In this document: in pieces, positions 34,527-44,900 of the stretch
Numbering within the stretch: the stretch's first letter is position 1
Layout of the letters: every line of letters starts with the position of its first letter
Source of the DNA: Pseudarthrobacter siccitolerans
GTDB taxonomy: Bacteria > Actinomycetota > Actinomycetes > Actinomycetales > Micrococcaceae
NCBI RefSeq assembly: GCF_030823375.1
Contig: NZ_JAUSXB010000001.1
Location: forward strand, 2,790,001 to 2,854,000
DNA length: 64,000 bases
Direction: 5' to 3'
Program-made: the position numbers and the translations under genes
Notes under the pieces: model-generated
Databases searched by the model: none
The model's input: only the letters and a program-made list of their open reading frames with translations
Told to the model about the DNA's origin: nothing

Positions 34527-36734
34527 TTAGTAGTTTCGCGGCAGGGGTAGTCTTGCCCTGTTGAGCTTCGCTTTGGCTTCCCTTCGCCGCTCATGCAGGA
34601 GAGGTTCCGTATAGCCGTTGGGTTGCTGGCTCCCTTCAAACACGAGGTCGGCAGCGCATCGGAAAGCGATGCTGTCGTCGGTGTTGGGGAGCATGGGGCG
34701 GTACAGCGGGTCCGCGGCGTTTTGGGCGTCCACGACGGCAGCCATCCGCTGAAGGCTTCCGTTTACGTCCTCTTCGCTAATGACTCCATGGCGGAGCCAG
34801 TTAGCGATGTGCTGGCTCGATATGCGCAGGGTCGCCCGGTCCTCCATGAGCGCCACGTCATGGATGTCCGGCACCTTGGAACATCCCACTCCTTGGTCGA
34901 TCCAGCGCACAACGTACCCCAGCAACGATTGCATGTTGTTATCCAGTTCCTCCTGGCGTTCGGCCTGCGACCACGCTGGGTTGACCACGATCGGGAGTGT
35001 CAGAAGAATCGGCACGGCGCTCCGCCGACCGCCTGCGGTAACTTCGCGTTGCCGCGCAGCAACATCCACACGGTGGTAGTGGATGGCATGAAGTGTCGCT
35101 GCAGTGGGGGAAGGTACCCACGCCGTGGTGGCGCCCGCAAGGGGGTGGGCGACTTTCTGTTCCAGCATCGCCGCCATGAGGTCGGGCATCGCCCACATGC
35201 CCTTGCCGATTTGGCCGCGTCCGGGCATGCCGGCCTCTACCCCGATGTCGACGTTTTGGTCCTCATAGGCCTCAATCCAGGCCTGATTCCGCAACTCCGC
35301 TTTGCGGACGATTGGCCCGGCGTGCATTGATGTGTGTATTTCATCGCCGGATCGGTCAAGGAAACCGGTGTTGATAAAGACCAGGCGTTCCCTGGCCTCG
35401 GCTATGCAAGCCTTCAAGTTAATGCTGGTTCGCCGTTCCTCATCCATGAGGCCGAGCTTAAGGGTGTTTGCGGGCAGTCCAAAGAGCTCCTCGACCCGCC
35501 TGAAGAGTTCGACCGTGAACGCCACCTCTTCGGGGCCGTGCATTTTCGGTTTGACGACGTAGATGGATCCCTCGGACCCGTTCCGCAGGGGATTGGAGGA
35601 ATCCCGCCCGGGCAGTGCGGTCAGCGTAGTGAGTACCGCGTCCATGATGCCTTCGCCAATCTCGTCGCCCCTGGCATCGAGCACAGCGTCCGTACTCATG
35701 AGGTGTCCGACATTACGGACGAAAAGAAGCGCGCGTCCCGGAACAGTAATCTCTCCGGCACCGTTTGCTGCCGTATACACCCGGTCCGCTTCAAGGCGGC
35801 GTACAACAACGTTGCCGCGTTTTTCGAAAGTATCTGTCAAGTCACCGCGATTTAGCCCCAGCCAATTCCGGTAACACAGGACCTTATCCTCAGCGTCCAC
35901 AGCGGATACTGAATCCTCGAAGTCGATGATCGTCGTGAGGGCCGATTCCAGAAGGACGTCGGAGATGCCTGCCGCATCCGCCCGTCCCACTTCTGTGGAG
36001 GGGTCGATGACAATCTCAAGGTGAAGCCCATGATGGCGTAGAAGGATTGCCGAGGGGGAGCTGGCCTCGCCCCGGTAACCTACGAAAAGTTCAGGCCGGA
36101 CTAGACCGCTGAATGCCCCATCTGGCAGCTCTACCGTCAATGCCCCGTCCTGCACACTGTATCCCGCCGAATGGGTGTGACTACCCGTGGTCAAGGGGAA
36201 AAATTCGTCCAGCAGACGACGGACGTGGGATACCACCGTCTGGCCGCGCGCTGGGTCGAATCCCTTGGATTCTGTGACGGGAGCTAATGCGTCGGTGCCG
36301 TACAGGGCATCGTAAAGAGAGCCCCAGCGGGCGTTTGCGGCATTGAGGGCGTAGCGGGCGTTGGAGACGGGGACAACCAGCTGAGGGCCTGCAACGATGG
36401 CTACTTCCGGCTCTACTCCCGCAGTTACCACATGCACGTCCTCTGGCTCCGGCAGGATGTAGCCGATGGTTTCAAGGAAGGCCGTGTATGCGTTCGTATC
36501 GAACGGGGCGGGGTTTCTCACATGCCATTGGTCTATCTGCGCCTGCAGCTCGTCACGCCGGGCAAGTAGTTCGCGGTTTTTCGGTGTCAGATCACTGACG
36601 ATCTGAGAAAAACCTGTCCAGAACTGCTCTGCTTCAATACCCGAGTCGGGAAGGACTTCCTCTTCAACGAAACGATGCAGTTCCGCATCTACGAAAAGCC
36701 CTCCTGCTTGAACGCGTTCTTTCCGTTCCATCAT
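34527..36734 (-). CDS. glcB: Malate synthase G
   Basis: Condenses glyoxylate with acetyl-CoA to malate. The 735-residue length is that of the G form. Visible blocks include [50 protein letters not shown], the Mg and glyoxylate site [35 protein letters not shown] and [11 protein letters not shown]. The gene overlaps the upstream FAD oxidase by 4 nt and precedes glcG by 19 nt. This gives an oxidase to synthase route from glycolate to malate in one transcript. It is inside a sugar-import operon, not with isocitrate lyase, so it likely serves glyoxylate from the sugar route. Confidence 0.95.
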   Translation of the reverse strand: MMERKERVQAGGLFVDAELHRFVEEEVLPDSGIEAEQFWTGFSQIVSDLTPKNRELLARRDELQAQIDQWHVRNPAPFDTNAYTAFLETIGYILPEPEDVHVVTAGVEPEVAIVAGPQLVVPVSNARYALNAANARWGSLYDALYGTDALAPVTESKGFDPARGQTVVSHVRRLLDEFFPLTTGSHTHSAGYSVQDGALTVELPDGAFSGLVRPELFVGYRGEASSPSAILLRHHGLHLEIVIDPSTEVGRADAAGISDVLLESALTTIIDFEDSVSAVDAEDKVLCYRNWLGLNRGDLTDTFEKRGNVVVRRLEADRVYTAANGAGEITVPGRALLFVRNVGHLMSTDAVLDARGDEIGEGIMDAVLTTLTALPGRDSSNPLRNGSEGSIYVVKPKMHGPEEVAFTVELFRRVEELFGLPANTLKLGLMDEERRTSINLKACIAEARERLVFINTGFLDRSGDEIHTSMHAGPIVRKAELRNQAWIEAYEDQNVDIGVEAGMPGRGQIGKGMWAMPDLMAAMLEQKVAHPLAGATTAWVPSPTAATLHAIHYHRVDVAARQREVTAGGRRSAVPILLTLPIVVNPAWSQAERQEELDNNMQSLLGYVVRWIDQGVGCSKVPDIHDVALMEDRATLRISSQHIANWLRHGVISEEDVNGSLQRMAAVVDAQNAADPLYRPMLPNTDDSIAFRCAADLVFEGSQQPNGYTEPLLHERRREAKAKLNRARLPLPRNY

Positions 36735-38212
36735 GGCCGGCCTTTCCCTGCATTGGTGGCATCGCCTGAGGCCGCGAATATGGTACCCGGGTTCAGGATT
36801 CCTGCCGGGTCGAGGGCTTTTTTTACGTTATGGGAGATCTCGAGCAGGTCCTCTCCGATCTGGTCGACAAGCCAAGGCTGCTTGAGCCTTCCGACGCCGT
36901 GTTCGCCCGTAATCGTCCCGCCGAGTTGAATGGCCAGGTCCATGACTTCGCCGTACGCGAGGTAGGCGCGCTCCTTCATGTCATCGTCGTCCGGGTTGAA
37001 GACAATCAGTGGATGGGTGTTGCCGTCTCCGGCATGGGCAATGAATGCAATGACTACATCACGGGACTTCGCGATTTTCTCCACCCCAAGAGTGAGTTCT
37101 GCAAGCCGGGGGATGGAGACTCCCACGTCTTCAAGCAGCAGAGTCCCCATTCGTTCAACTGCGGGGATGGCGATTCGGCGGGCGTTGGCGAAGCGTTCAC
37201 CTTCCTGCCGGTCGGCCACTTCGAAGGCATCGAACGCGCCGTGACGATGGAACGCATTGAGCATGGTGGCTATTTCGGCGCCGCTTGGACTTTGGTCGTC
37301 TGAGCGTGCCACGACAAGCGCAGACGCATGCCGATGCAATCCCATTTCAAGGACGTCTTCGACTGCGTTGATGGATGTGGCGTCCATGTACTCGAGCATT
37401 GAGGGACGGATGCTTGAGGCGATGTCCAGGATCGCGGCTGCAGCTTCCCGGCTGCTGGAAAACCAGCCGACTACTGTCCGTTCAGGCGGTGCTGGGGGCA
37501 GGAGCCGCAAGGTGAGCTCGGTGATGATGCCGAGGGTTCCCTCGCTGCCGACAAAAAGTTTGAGCATGGACAGCCCTGCCACGTCTTTCAGGCGAGGACC
37601 ACCAATGCGCACGACACGGCCATCAGCCATGACGACTTCCATGCCCAGGATGTAGTCAGACGTAACGCCGTACTTGACGCAGCAGAGGCCACCGGCATTG
37701 GTGGCTGCGTTTCCTCCGATGGTGCAGATCTCGTACGAAGCAGGGTCCGGCGGGTACCACAGGCCCTCAGCGGCGGCAGCGGCCTTCACTTCAACGTTGA
37801 GAAGGCCTGGCTGCACTACTGCGGTGCGGGTAACCGGATCGACAGTGATGCTCCGCATCCGTTCGGTACTGAGAACTATCCCGCCAGTGATAGCGGTGGC
37901 GCCTCCTGAAAGCCCGGTGCCTGCGCCTCTTGGCACCACGGGAACTTTGCGCTCGGCCGCCCACTGAACGGCTACTTGGACGTGCTCAGTGGTGAGTGGG
38001 AGCACAACGGCCACTGGCATGCCCGCGTTGGGGTCGACAGCTCGGTCCTGCTGATAGGCCCCCATGGCCCCTGGATCAGTAATGATAGCTTCGGCCGGCA
38101 GCATCGAGGCGAGTTCGTCGATGATCCGTCGGCCACGGGCATCAAGTTGTTGGGCTGCTATGGATGCGAGACCCGGCAGGTCAGCATCGTGTAGATCGGT
38201 AGCGTGTGACAC
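36731..38212 (-). CDS. glcD: FAD-linked 2-hydroxyacid oxidase, GlcD type
   Basis: A 493-residue FAD oxidase of the glycolate oxidase/D-lactate dehydrogenase class. The PCMH FAD domain shows [16 protein letters not shown] (residues 92-107) and [20 protein letters not shown]; the C-terminal cap has [12 protein letters not shown] and [15 protein letters not shown]. By context with glcB and glcG, glycolate to glyoxylate is the best guess. GlcE and GlcF subunits are missing here, so the enzyme either works alone, as several homologues do, or borrows partners. Another D-2-hydroxyacid could be the true substrate. Confidence 0.88.
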   Translation of the reverse strand: MSHATDLHDADLPGLASIAAQQLDARGRRIIDELASMLPAEAIITDPGAMGAYQQDRAVDPNAGMPVAVVLPLTTEHVQVAVQWAAERKVPVVPRGAGTGLSGGATAITGGIVLSTERMRSITVDPVTRTAVVQPGLLNVEVKAAAAAEGLWYPPDPASYEICTIGGNAATNAGGLCCVKYGVTSDYILGMEVVMADGRVVRIGGPRLKDVAGLSMLKLFVGSEGTLGIITELTLRLLPPAPPERTVVGWFSSSREAAAAILDIASSIRPSMLEYMDATSINAVEDVLEMGLHRHASALVVARSDDQSPSGAEIATMLNAFHRHGAFDAFEVADRQEGERFANARRIAIPAVERMGTLLLEDVGVSIPRLAELTLGVEKIAKSRDVVIAFIAHAGDGNTHPLIVFNPDDDDMKERAYLAYGEVMDLAIQLGGTITGEHGVGRLKQPWLVDQIGEDLLEISHNVKKALDPAGILNPGTIFAASGDATNAGKGRP

Positions 38213-38292
38213 CTGGTCGCGCTCCTTCTGCTTATGTTCCTAGGGCAAGAATTGAAGTTGCTCATCCCGGTCGGGGCGGCCAAAGGAACTTG

Positions 38293-40368
38293 TCATCGTT
38301 TGGTGAATTGGAGAACTTCAAAGAGTTCGACCGTAGGCAGCTCGATCAGCACATCTTCTCCGTCGACGCGGTTTCTCAGAGGAGTGCCGGCCACGAGGGC
38401 CGTAACCGTCGGCTTTGCTGCTGCGGCCCCGTGCAGTCGCAGGAGTCCGCCGCTGTAGGGGAGGTGCGGGCCGTAGACGCGTCTGCGGATGCCGGAGTGG
38501 TTGATCAGATGAACGACCCTGCCATGATCGTTGGCCCCCGTGATCATTTCGATGCTGTCATGCAGCTCCGCCGTCAATTCGGGTTTGACCAACGTCTTCA
38601 CCAAGGTGATGAAGTGATCCCTGACATCCGTTTTACCGAATTCCCGGTAAGTGCGTCCGATGGTCCAGGGTACGTGAAGAACTTCACCCTTGCCGTGCGG
38701 TCCTCTGACGTAGGCCGGGTCACTGCTGCCTTGGTGTCCATACGCCAGTTCGGGCGGACCAAAGGGTGCCTGCGGCAGGACGAATCCTGAGGACACGCTT
38801 CCCGGCTTCCAAATGCATCGTTGGTAACGGCCGAAGAGCGGCAGCAGAGGGCCGTTGTAGTGGTAGTCCGCAATCCTGGGTTGTGGCTTATCGGTCACGT
38901 AGGTTGAGCGAAGCTCATTCCCCGTGAGGGCGGGGGTCAACGCCTGGAGCGCCAGGCTGCTGGCCAGCTCGAGGTTCCCGTCGCGGCCGATTCCGGCCGA
39001 ACCGGTGGACATGAGGTTGCCGCCGCCCGCGACGTATTCGTCGATTGCAGTTGCGGCTGAGCCCAGATTTCCCATGTCCGGGACGACCAGGAGGCTGTAC
39101 CTCGTGAGTCCTTCCCTGGCCGCCAGATTGGCCAAGTCACCGACCGGCAGCACATCGAAGGGGAGATTGGCTTCCAGCAGGGAGAGGTAAAGGCCCCTGA
39201 ATTCCTCCACGAGTTCCCAATAGTTGCCCTGAGTCACGGACGAATAGCTTGGCCGGACCAGCGCGATTTCGGCAGCAGGGTGAAGTCCTTCGTACACCTT
39301 TGAATTCTGCTGGCGGAACCTCATGATCTCCCTGGCGTGCGAGGTAGTCCATTGCGTTGGCAGCCGCCCGGGGGAGCCAAAGTAGTAGACCGACGGGTTT
39401 CCTCCACGCGCTATCGTCTGGATTACATACTGCGCGAAGTGCTCAGGCTGTTCGGAGCCGAGTCGGTGCGAGGAATCGGTGAACGCTACGCAGTTCACCA
39501 TGACAGCGGCGTTTGGCCGCGAGGTGACGTGGGCGCTGACAGCTTCGGCGGTCGCGTGCGGCCAAAGCTCCTTACCGGGCATGGACTTGAAGGCGCTGTT
39601 ACCTTCCAGATAAACCATGGGGGCTCCCTCGCGTAGGAGAACGCCAGTGTGCTGGCCGCGTGCAGCGAGGTGGTCCACAATCCTTGCCGTCAACTGTTTG
39701 AGTGTCTGTTCCGTGTAGCGCCGCCATAAACCGAAGGTTTCCGAGGCCGCATCGGCCGGCAGTTCACCCCCTCCGCTATAAAGGGCAAAACCCTTACGGC
39801 ATGCTTCACAATGGCAGGGACCATGGACTACTTCGTCATAGTCACGGACATTGAAGTTGAACCAGTTGAAAAATACTCCGTCAACGTCGTAACGGTCGAG
39901 GACTTCGTCCAGAACGTCAAAAGTACGCGATTGATAGTAGTCCCCCGAGGGGCACACGCTGTACAGCGTGTTGTAGATCTGAGGTTTCCCTTCTGCGGAA
40001 CGGTAAAGCCATTCGGGGTTTTCACGGGCCAGTCGCGGAGAGACCTTGGACATATCGAAGCGGGCAATTACTTTCAGTCCCCGCGCCTTGCCGGCCTTGA
40101 CCGCGTCGCCAAAGAGGTCCCCTGAAGGGCGCTGCGCCAACAATGGGTTCCGGGTTTGGAACGGGAGGTTCGTCGGATAGAAGGACATGATTCCACCGGC
40201 ATTTACAACCCAGGTATCGGCTCCATAGTCGACAACAGCATCTGCTGCTGCCGCAGCATCCATGGCTGCATCTATTTCCTGCAGATTGGTTTGGAGAGCG
40301 TTGAAGGGCTTACGCCAGCTGCTGTCCGTGGGCAGGTCACGCCCATAGGTGTTCAATTCTTCTAGCAT
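38293..40368 (-). CDS. Putative glycoside hydrolase with GATase-like domain
   Basis: A 691-residue cytoplasmic protein built like a beta-galactosidase relative: an N-terminal barrel (GADTWVVNAGGIMSFYPTNL, KVIARFDMSKVSPRLARENP, DRYDVDGVFFNWFNFNVRDY with a CHCEACRKGF metal-like cluster), then a class-I-glutaminase-like trimerisation domain (FDVLPVGDLANLAAREGLTR, LLVVPDMGNLGSAA, YVAGGGNLMSTGSAG) and a C-terminal beta domain. This layout matches hypothetical glycosyl hydrolase families without firm activity. It is inside the importer operon, 36 nt after the ATPase gene and 80 nt before glcD, so it likely cleaves the imported oligosaccharide. Substrate and catalytic residues are not assignable by eye. 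Confidence 0.75.
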   Translation of the reverse strand: MLEELNTYGRDLPTDSSWRKPFNALQTNLQEIDAAMDAAAAADAVVDYGADTWVVNAGGIMSFYPTNLPFQTRNPLLAQRPSGDLFGDAVKAGKARGLKVIARFDMSKVSPRLARENPEWLYRSAEGKPQIYNTLYSVCPSGDYYQSRTFDVLDEVLDRYDVDGVFFNWFNFNVRDYDEVVHGPCHCEACRKGFALYSGGGELPADAASETFGLWRRYTEQTLKQLTARIVDHLAARGQHTGVLLREGAPMVYLEGNSAFKSMPGKELWPHATAEAVSAHVTSRPNAAVMVNCVAFTDSSHRLGSEQPEHFAQYVIQTIARGGNPSVYYFGSPGRLPTQWTTSHAREIMRFRQQNSKVYEGLHPAAEIALVRPSYSSVTQGNYWELVEEFRGLYLSLLEANLPFDVLPVGDLANLAAREGLTRYSLLVVPDMGNLGSAATAIDEYVAGGGNLMSTGSAGIGRDGNLELASSLALQALTPALTGNELRSTYVTDKPQPRIADYHYNGPLLPLFGRYQRCIWKPGSVSSGFVLPQAPFGPPELAYGHQGSSDPAYVRGPHGKGEVLHVPWTIGRTYREFGKTDVRDHFITLVKTLVKPELTAELHDSIEMITGANDHGRVVHLINHSGIRRRVYGPHLPYSGGLLRLHGAAAAKPTVTALVAGTPLRNRVDGEDVLIELPTVELFEVLQFTKR

Positions 40369-40404
40369 CGTGCCCTTACTGGAAAGCTCGGTTGCGGTGG
40401 TTGT

Positions 40405-41265
40405 TCAAGACCCTGCTACTGGCTTGAGGGCACTTTGCTCTGCTGCCAGCCGCAGTCTTTCAAGCCGGCGTCGTTTCTGTTCCACGGGATCGGCGATGGG
40501 GGCCGCGAGCAACAGACTCTTTGTGTACGGGTGCGCCGGAGACGATGTGACCTGCCCTGCAGGGCCAGTTTCCACGATGTCACCCTTGTAGATCACGGAA
40601 ACTCGATGGCTTACGTACCGAACCACCGCCAGGTCGTGTGAAACGAACAGGCAGGCAACACCTGTCTGCTGCTGGATTTCGAGGAGCAGGCGAAGAACCG
40701 TTGCCTGGGTCGACAGATCCAACGCCGAAACCGGCTCATCGCAAATGATGAGCTTTGGTTCCGGTGCGAGGGCCCGGGCTATGGCAATGCGTTGACGCTG
40801 CCCACCGCTGAATTCGCGGGGCAGTCGCTCAGCCGCATCCGCTGGCAGTTCAACCTGGTTCAGCAACCCGCGCACTCTACTTCGGGCTTCAGTGCGGGTG
40901 GCCCCCTGAACGACCAAGGGTTCCGTGAGGATGTCGCCGATGGTCAGTGCAGGATTCAGGGAGGAATAGGGATCCTGAAATACCACCTGAATGTCCCGGG
41001 CGAGGGCACGCCTGCGGCTGGGGCTGGCGTATGTGATGTCCTCACCCTGAAAGGTGATGGTCCCACCGGACGGCTTAACGAGCCCAAGTACGGCGCGGCC
41101 GATAGTGGTCTTGCCTGAACCTGATTCGCCGACGAGTCCCAGAACTTCGCCCGGGGCGATGGAAAGTGAGACGCCGTGAAGGACTTCGTGCAGCTTCCTG
41201 CGCAGGCCATGACCTGGGAATGCAACCCGAAGCTCGTTCACTTCAAGGAGTGTGTCTGCGGTCAT
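40405..41265 (-). CDS. ABC transporter ATP-binding protein, DppF/OppF type
   Basis: A 286-residue ATPase with Walker [11 protein letters not shown]-loop QDPYSSLNP, signature FSGGQRQR, Walker [13 protein letters not shown] and SHD switch. ATG 41265 overlaps the preceding fusion gene's stop by 4 nt and has AAGGAG upstream. The C-terminus is short and lacks the Cys tail seen in the importer at 5.5-11 kb. It pairs with the fused ATPase domain of the next upstream gene. Confidence 0.92.
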   Translation of the reverse strand: MTADTLLEVNELRVAFPGHGLRRKLHEVLHGVSLSIAPGEVLGLVGESGSGKTTIGRAVLGLVKPSGGTITFQGEDITYASPSRRRALARDIQVVFQDPYSSLNPALTIGDILTEPLVVQGATRTEARSRVRGLLNQVELPADAAERLPREFSGGQRQRIAIARALAPEPKLIICDEPVSALDLSTQATVLRLLLEIQQQTGVACLFVSHDLAVVRYVSHRVSVIYKGDIVETGPAGQVTSSPAHPYTKSLLLAAPIADPVEQKRRRLERLRLAAEQSALKPVAGS

Positions 41266-43049
41266 TTCTGCTCCTTACTGGTAGTCACCAAAGACGTAAG
41301 GTCTTCACGCAGATGGCTTTCATCGAGAATCGAGTTGAGAAGCTTCTGTGTGTACGGGTGGTTGGGGTGGTGGAAGACCTGCATGACGTCGCCTTCCTCT
41401 ACGATGAGGCCCTCGCGCATTACGGCGATGCGGTCACAAATATCTGCAACGACGCCGAAGTTGTGGGTCACGAGGAGGATTGCCATTCCCATCTCCTGCT
41501 GCAGGTCACGGAGAAGGTCCAGGATCTCAGCCTGGATGGTTACGTCCAGGGCCGTTGTAGGTTCATCGGCAATCAGCAGCCTGGGCTTGCAGGCCACGGC
41601 TCCAGCGATAAGTACACGTTGGGCCATCCCGCCCGAAATCTGGTGTGGGTAGAGGCCAAACGTCCGCTGACTATTAGGAATACCTACTCGCTCCATGAGT
41701 TCAAGGGCTCGCTTCTTCGCTTCCGCTCTGGTCATGCCGGAGGCAACCCGAATGCCCTCAACTAGTTGGGCGCCGACAGTGAATGAAGGATCGAGGTTGG
41801 ACATGGGCTCCTGCGGGATGTAGGCGATATCTTTGCCTCGGATCTCCCGGAGCTCCCGTTCACGAAGGCCTAACAGTTCTCGTCCATCCAGCAGCACTGA
41901 CCCTGCGGTTATGACCCCCTCGGGAGGGAGGACGCCGAGGGCAGAAAAGGCGGTCTGGGTCTTGCCTGAACCTGACTCGCCGACCAGACCCAAAGTCTCT
42001 CCGGCCTTCAGTTTCAGCGATACCCCCTTCAGCACCTGCTTCGGCTTCCCGTTCGGGGTTGGGTACTCCATCTGGAGGTCTTTTATGTGGAGCAGGTTGG
42101 ACTCGTCGCTGTTCCCCTCGCTGAGGTCGACGCCACGGGAACGAACTCTTGCACTGTCCAGCTTTGCAGCTTTTGGTCTTGCACCTTCAAGTGCATCTCG
42201 CAGGGAATTTCCGAGGAGGACCAGGGACGCAGTTATCGCTCCAAGCAGCAGGGCTGGCCAAAGGAACTGTGTGGGGTGGACATAGAAGTTCAGAAAGCCG
42301 GCCGAGATCATGGACCCAAAGCTGGGAACCTCTGTGGAACCCACACCGAGAAAAGCCAACCCGGACTGAAGATTGATGGAAGAGCCCATGAGGAATGCGG
42401 CCGAAATGATGACCGGCCCACGTACGACCGGCATTACATGCCGGCCGAGAATCCTAAGGGTCGACAGGCCGGCAACACGTGCGGCGTCTACATAGAGCTC
42501 ATTCTTGACGCCAGCGGTGACGTTCCGGACTATGCGGTAGATCGAGGGCGCAAGAAGGGCACCGAAGATCAACATTGTCGCGCGGAAGTCACCCTTGGTC
42601 AGTGGCATTAGCACGATGAGAAGCAGCAGGCCGGGGAAGGTCATGATCAGGTTGAAGACCCACTCGATCGCGGTCCGAATCCGTCCGCCGAAGTACCCGC
42701 CGACCAGCCCGAATGTCAGGCCAACAAGGCATGCCATGCTCGTGCCGATGAGTGCTGAGATGGTGCCGGTGTTGATGGAATGGACCAGGCGGGAAAAGAT
42801 GTCTCGTCCACTCTGGTCACCTCCCAAAAGATATCCCGGCGTTCCGATATCGGCGTTGACAGCGTTGAGGGATGAATCGTTGGGACCGTGCTGGGTGATA
42901 AACGGCGCGAGCAACCCCAATGTAAGAACGATGAACAGGAAAGCAGCTGTAATAATCGCCTGCGGGTCCCTCACCAGCCTTCGAAAAGGGGAACGGTGTG
43001 AGGCGGCCTCTGTCACGTCCGTCTCGAGGAGGGCTACTTCGGTGCTCAA
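41262..43049 (-). CDS. Fused DppC-type permease and DppD-type ATPase
   Basis: About 595 residues. The permease part ([40 protein letters not shown]) is followed at about residue 300 by an ABC ATPase ([34 protein letters not shown]). The reading frame extends to TTG 43076, but TTG 43049 overlaps the upstream permease stop as TTGA, with GCGAGG 5 nt before it, like the other coupled starts here; I use that. It has the same fusion order as the importer in region 1, but with a shorter linker and no Cys-rich tail. Confidence 0.9.
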   Translation of the reverse strand: MSTEVALLETDVTEAASHRSPFRRLVRDPQAIITAAFLFIVLTLGLLAPFITQHGPNDSSLNAVNADIGTPGYLLGGDQSGRDIFSRLVHSINTGTISALIGTSMACLVGLTFGLVGGYFGGRIRTAIEWVFNLIMTFPGLLLLIVLMPLTKGDFRATMLIFGALLAPSIYRIVRNVTAGVKNELYVDAARVAGLSTLRILGRHVMPVVRGPVIISAAFLMGSSINLQSGLAFLGVGSTEVPSFGSMISAGFLNFYVHPTQFLWPALLLGAITASLVLLGNSLRDALEGARPKAAKLDSARVRSRGVDLSEGNSDESNLLHIKDLQMEYPTPNGKPKQVLKGVSLKLKAGETLGLVGESGSGKTQTAFSALGVLPPEGVITAGSVLLDGRELLGLRERELREIRGKDIAYIPQEPMSNLDPSFTVGAQLVEGIRVASGMTRAEAKKRALELMERVGIPNSQRTFGLYPHQISGGMAQRVLIAGAVACKPRLLIADEPTTALDVTIQAEILDLLRDLQQEMGMAILLVTHNFGVVADICDRIAVMREGLIVEEGDVMQVFHHPNHPYTQKLLNSILDESHLREDLTSLVTTSKEQK

Positions 43050-43987
43050 AAGAGCCTCGCTTTCGGGTTGAGCCAACCGTTAGCGATGTCGGTCAGCAGA
43101 TTGACGGATACGACGAGCATGACGCTGAAGACAGTGACTCCCATGATCACTGGGATGTCCCCTTGGAGCGAGGAATTGAAGGCGAATGAGCCGAAACCGG
43201 GCAGAGCGAAGACATTCTCAATGATCAAAGCGCCGCCAAACATCGAGATGAACTCCAGGGAGAGGACAACAAGAGCGGGCGCAGCAGCGTTGCGCAAGGC
43301 GTGGCGATAAACGATTGACCATGCCGGAATTCCCCTGGTGCGGAGCGTTCGGACGTAATCCTTTTGAAGTTCACCGATCATGGTTCCGCGAATTTGCGCC
43401 GACATGTTTGCCACCCCGTTGATGACCAGCACTATGACCGGAATGGTGATGGATGCAGCCCAGCGTCTGGGATCCTCAGAAAAGGCAGTGAACCCAGTGG
43501 CGGGAAGCCAGCGCAAGTTGAGCGCAAACACCACGACCAGCCCGATCGCGATCAGGAGGGTTGGCAACAGGTTTCCCAGGAGCGACGTACCCTGGGCGAG
43601 TCGGTCGACAGCGCCAGCCCGAGAAGCAGCCAGGACGCCAAGAAAAACGCTGACGACGACTGTTAGGGCAAGAGCCACCAGCACGATGGAAAGTGTCACG
43701 CCCAGCCGGACCGAAACAGCCTTCTGTACCGACTCACTGGTGAAGTACGAGACGCCAAAATCACCCCGTAGCACGCCCCAAAGCCATTCAAAGTACTGAA
43801 TCAGCAGTGGGCGGTCCAACCCGAGTTCACTCTTAAGTGCGTGAACTGCGTCGACAGACGACGCGGGTCCAAGAATATTGGCCACGACGCCATCAAATGA
43901 AAAGCTCAGCAACCAGAACGTAATCAAAGTCACGAGGACCGCGAGAATTATGCCGGTTGCCAACCTGCGAAGAATATAGGAAGTCAT
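43046..43987 (-). CDS. ABC transporter permease, DppB type
   Basis: A 313-residue membrane permease with the DppB start SYILRRLATGIILAVLVTLI, DFGVSYFTSESVQKAV and the ATPase-contact loop YVRTLRTRGIPAWSIVYRHA. It is the first gene of the operon running to glcG. No substrate-binding protein is within the operon; two orphan binding lipoproteins at 46.2 and 54.6 kb are the likely partners. A promoter with an operator over its -35 box lies about 310 nt upstream. Confidence 0.92.
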   Translation of the reverse strand: MTSYILRRLATGIILAVLVTLITFWLLSFSFDGVVANILGPASSVDAVHALKSELGLDRPLLIQYFEWLWGVLRGDFGVSYFTSESVQKAVSVRLGVTLSIVLVALALTVVVSVFLGVLAASRAGAVDRLAQGTSLLGNLLPTLLIAIGLVVVFALNLRWLPATGFTAFSEDPRRWAASITIPVIVLVINGVANMSAQIRGTMIGELQKDYVRTLRTRGIPAWSIVYRHALRNAAAPALVVLSLEFISMFGGALIIENVFALPGFGSFAFNSSLQGDIPVIMGVTVFSVMLVVSVNLLTDIANGWLNPKARLF

Positions 43988-44298
43988 TGGAACCTTAATC
44001 AGATAGAACGGGAAAGTCCGGACGTACGCCCGACCCGTGTTCAGCTAAAGGCAGCAGTGCCTTGGGCAGCCGAAAAATCACCAGGGATGTGGGTGCCCAT
44101 CGGCCAGTAAGTAGAGACACGCAGGCCCGGACAACGACCAATTCAAGCCCTGTGAAGGGCGCAGATCCCGAACGGCGACGTTGCGGCGACCAAAATCCTC
44201 CGGACATCCTGACCCCTATGTCGATTGCCTCTACTATTCCCGCTTACCGAGTACCGGCGGTGTCCGGCCTCACGGTACGAGGTAATCCTCGTCACTCG

Positions 44299-44327
44299 AG
44301 TAAAGCATGCCAGCAGGAGGATGACAA
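44299..44327 (-). promoter_or_regulatory. Promoter of the importer-glc operon
   Basis: On the minus strand TTGTCA (44322-44327) is followed after 17 nt by TTTACT (44299-44304), a reasonable sigma-70-like pair. The -35 box lies within the operator at 44325-44334, so repressor binding would exclude polymerase. Confidence 0.45.
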
Positions 44328-44334
44328 CCGCTTG
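44325..44334. promoter_or_regulatory. LacI-type operator, site 2
   Basis: CAACCGCTTG in context ATGACAACCGCTTGCCGTCA. It differs from the perfect palindrome at one position and overlaps the -35 box of the importer operon promoter. Confidence 0.7.
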
Positions 44335-44459
44335 CCGTCATCGATCCAGGCGCCACTGAAATATCTCTTCGGCACCGAACTGCTGCTCTTTACTGGATTT
44401 ACAGGCGACTAGCGCCGGGGCCGGCAGAGTGGGACGCGGCGCTCCCCGAACAGGTTTGG

Positions 44460-44469
44460 CAACCGGTTG
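44460..44469. promoter_or_regulatory. LacI-type operator, site 3
   Basis: Perfect CAACCGGTTG in context TTTGGCAACCGGTTGAAAT, 135 bp upstream of site 2. Two sites at this spacing could support DNA looping by a LacI tetramer or paired dimers. Confidence 0.75.
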
Positions 44470-44801
44470 AAATGCGCGCAGTAAGCTATTGAGCCCCTAT
44501 TACTGGCTTGTTCGACCGCTTTTGCTTGCATGAGCGTCAAGAGCCCGACGGCCGGCGTCCTCAAAGGTCTAGCACCAGGCCGGTACCTGTGGTGAGTCCC
44601 CTGCTATACGGCAGCTGAAATCTCGACGGCGGAGATCAGGCGTGGATTAGTTGACTTGGAGGGATGTGACCGAGAGCTCCGCAGACCTTCATTGACTCCC
44701 TACGGGCTCCCGGGTTCTTTGAGCAGGCAGCCGCACCGGGGTCCCAATCCCCGCGCGGCTGGTCTTAGTCAATCGGGTGGGTCTGCCCTTCCTGTCACCA
44801 T

Positions 44802-44900
44802 GTGATAACTCATGCAGAGACCGGCATGAAGCGTGCAACCAACGGAAACCATAGGGGGGCCTTCACCCGGGGACGCGTAGTGTCGGACCGCCTAAGTCAG
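44802..44900 (+). pseudogene. Possible scrap of a beta-glucuronidase C-terminus
   Basis: One frame reads TGMKRATNGNHRGAFTRGRV, resembling SGITRVGGNRKGAFTRDRE of the uidA gene at 21 kb, including the GN-x-(R/K)-GAFTR-x-R core. Only about 20 residues match, so this may be coincidence or the last trace of a deleted GH2 gene. Confidence 0.3.

Larger units (their letters stand above)
43988..44896. other. Long control region upstream of the importer operon
   Basis: No complete gene. It holds two operator palindromes (44325-44334 and 44460-44469) and a promoter for the minus-strand operon (44299-44327), leaving a leader of about 300 nt. The distal part (44802-44900) carries a short echo of the beta-glucuronidase C-terminus. 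The length is unusual for this genome segment and suggests lost genes. Confidence 0.6.
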
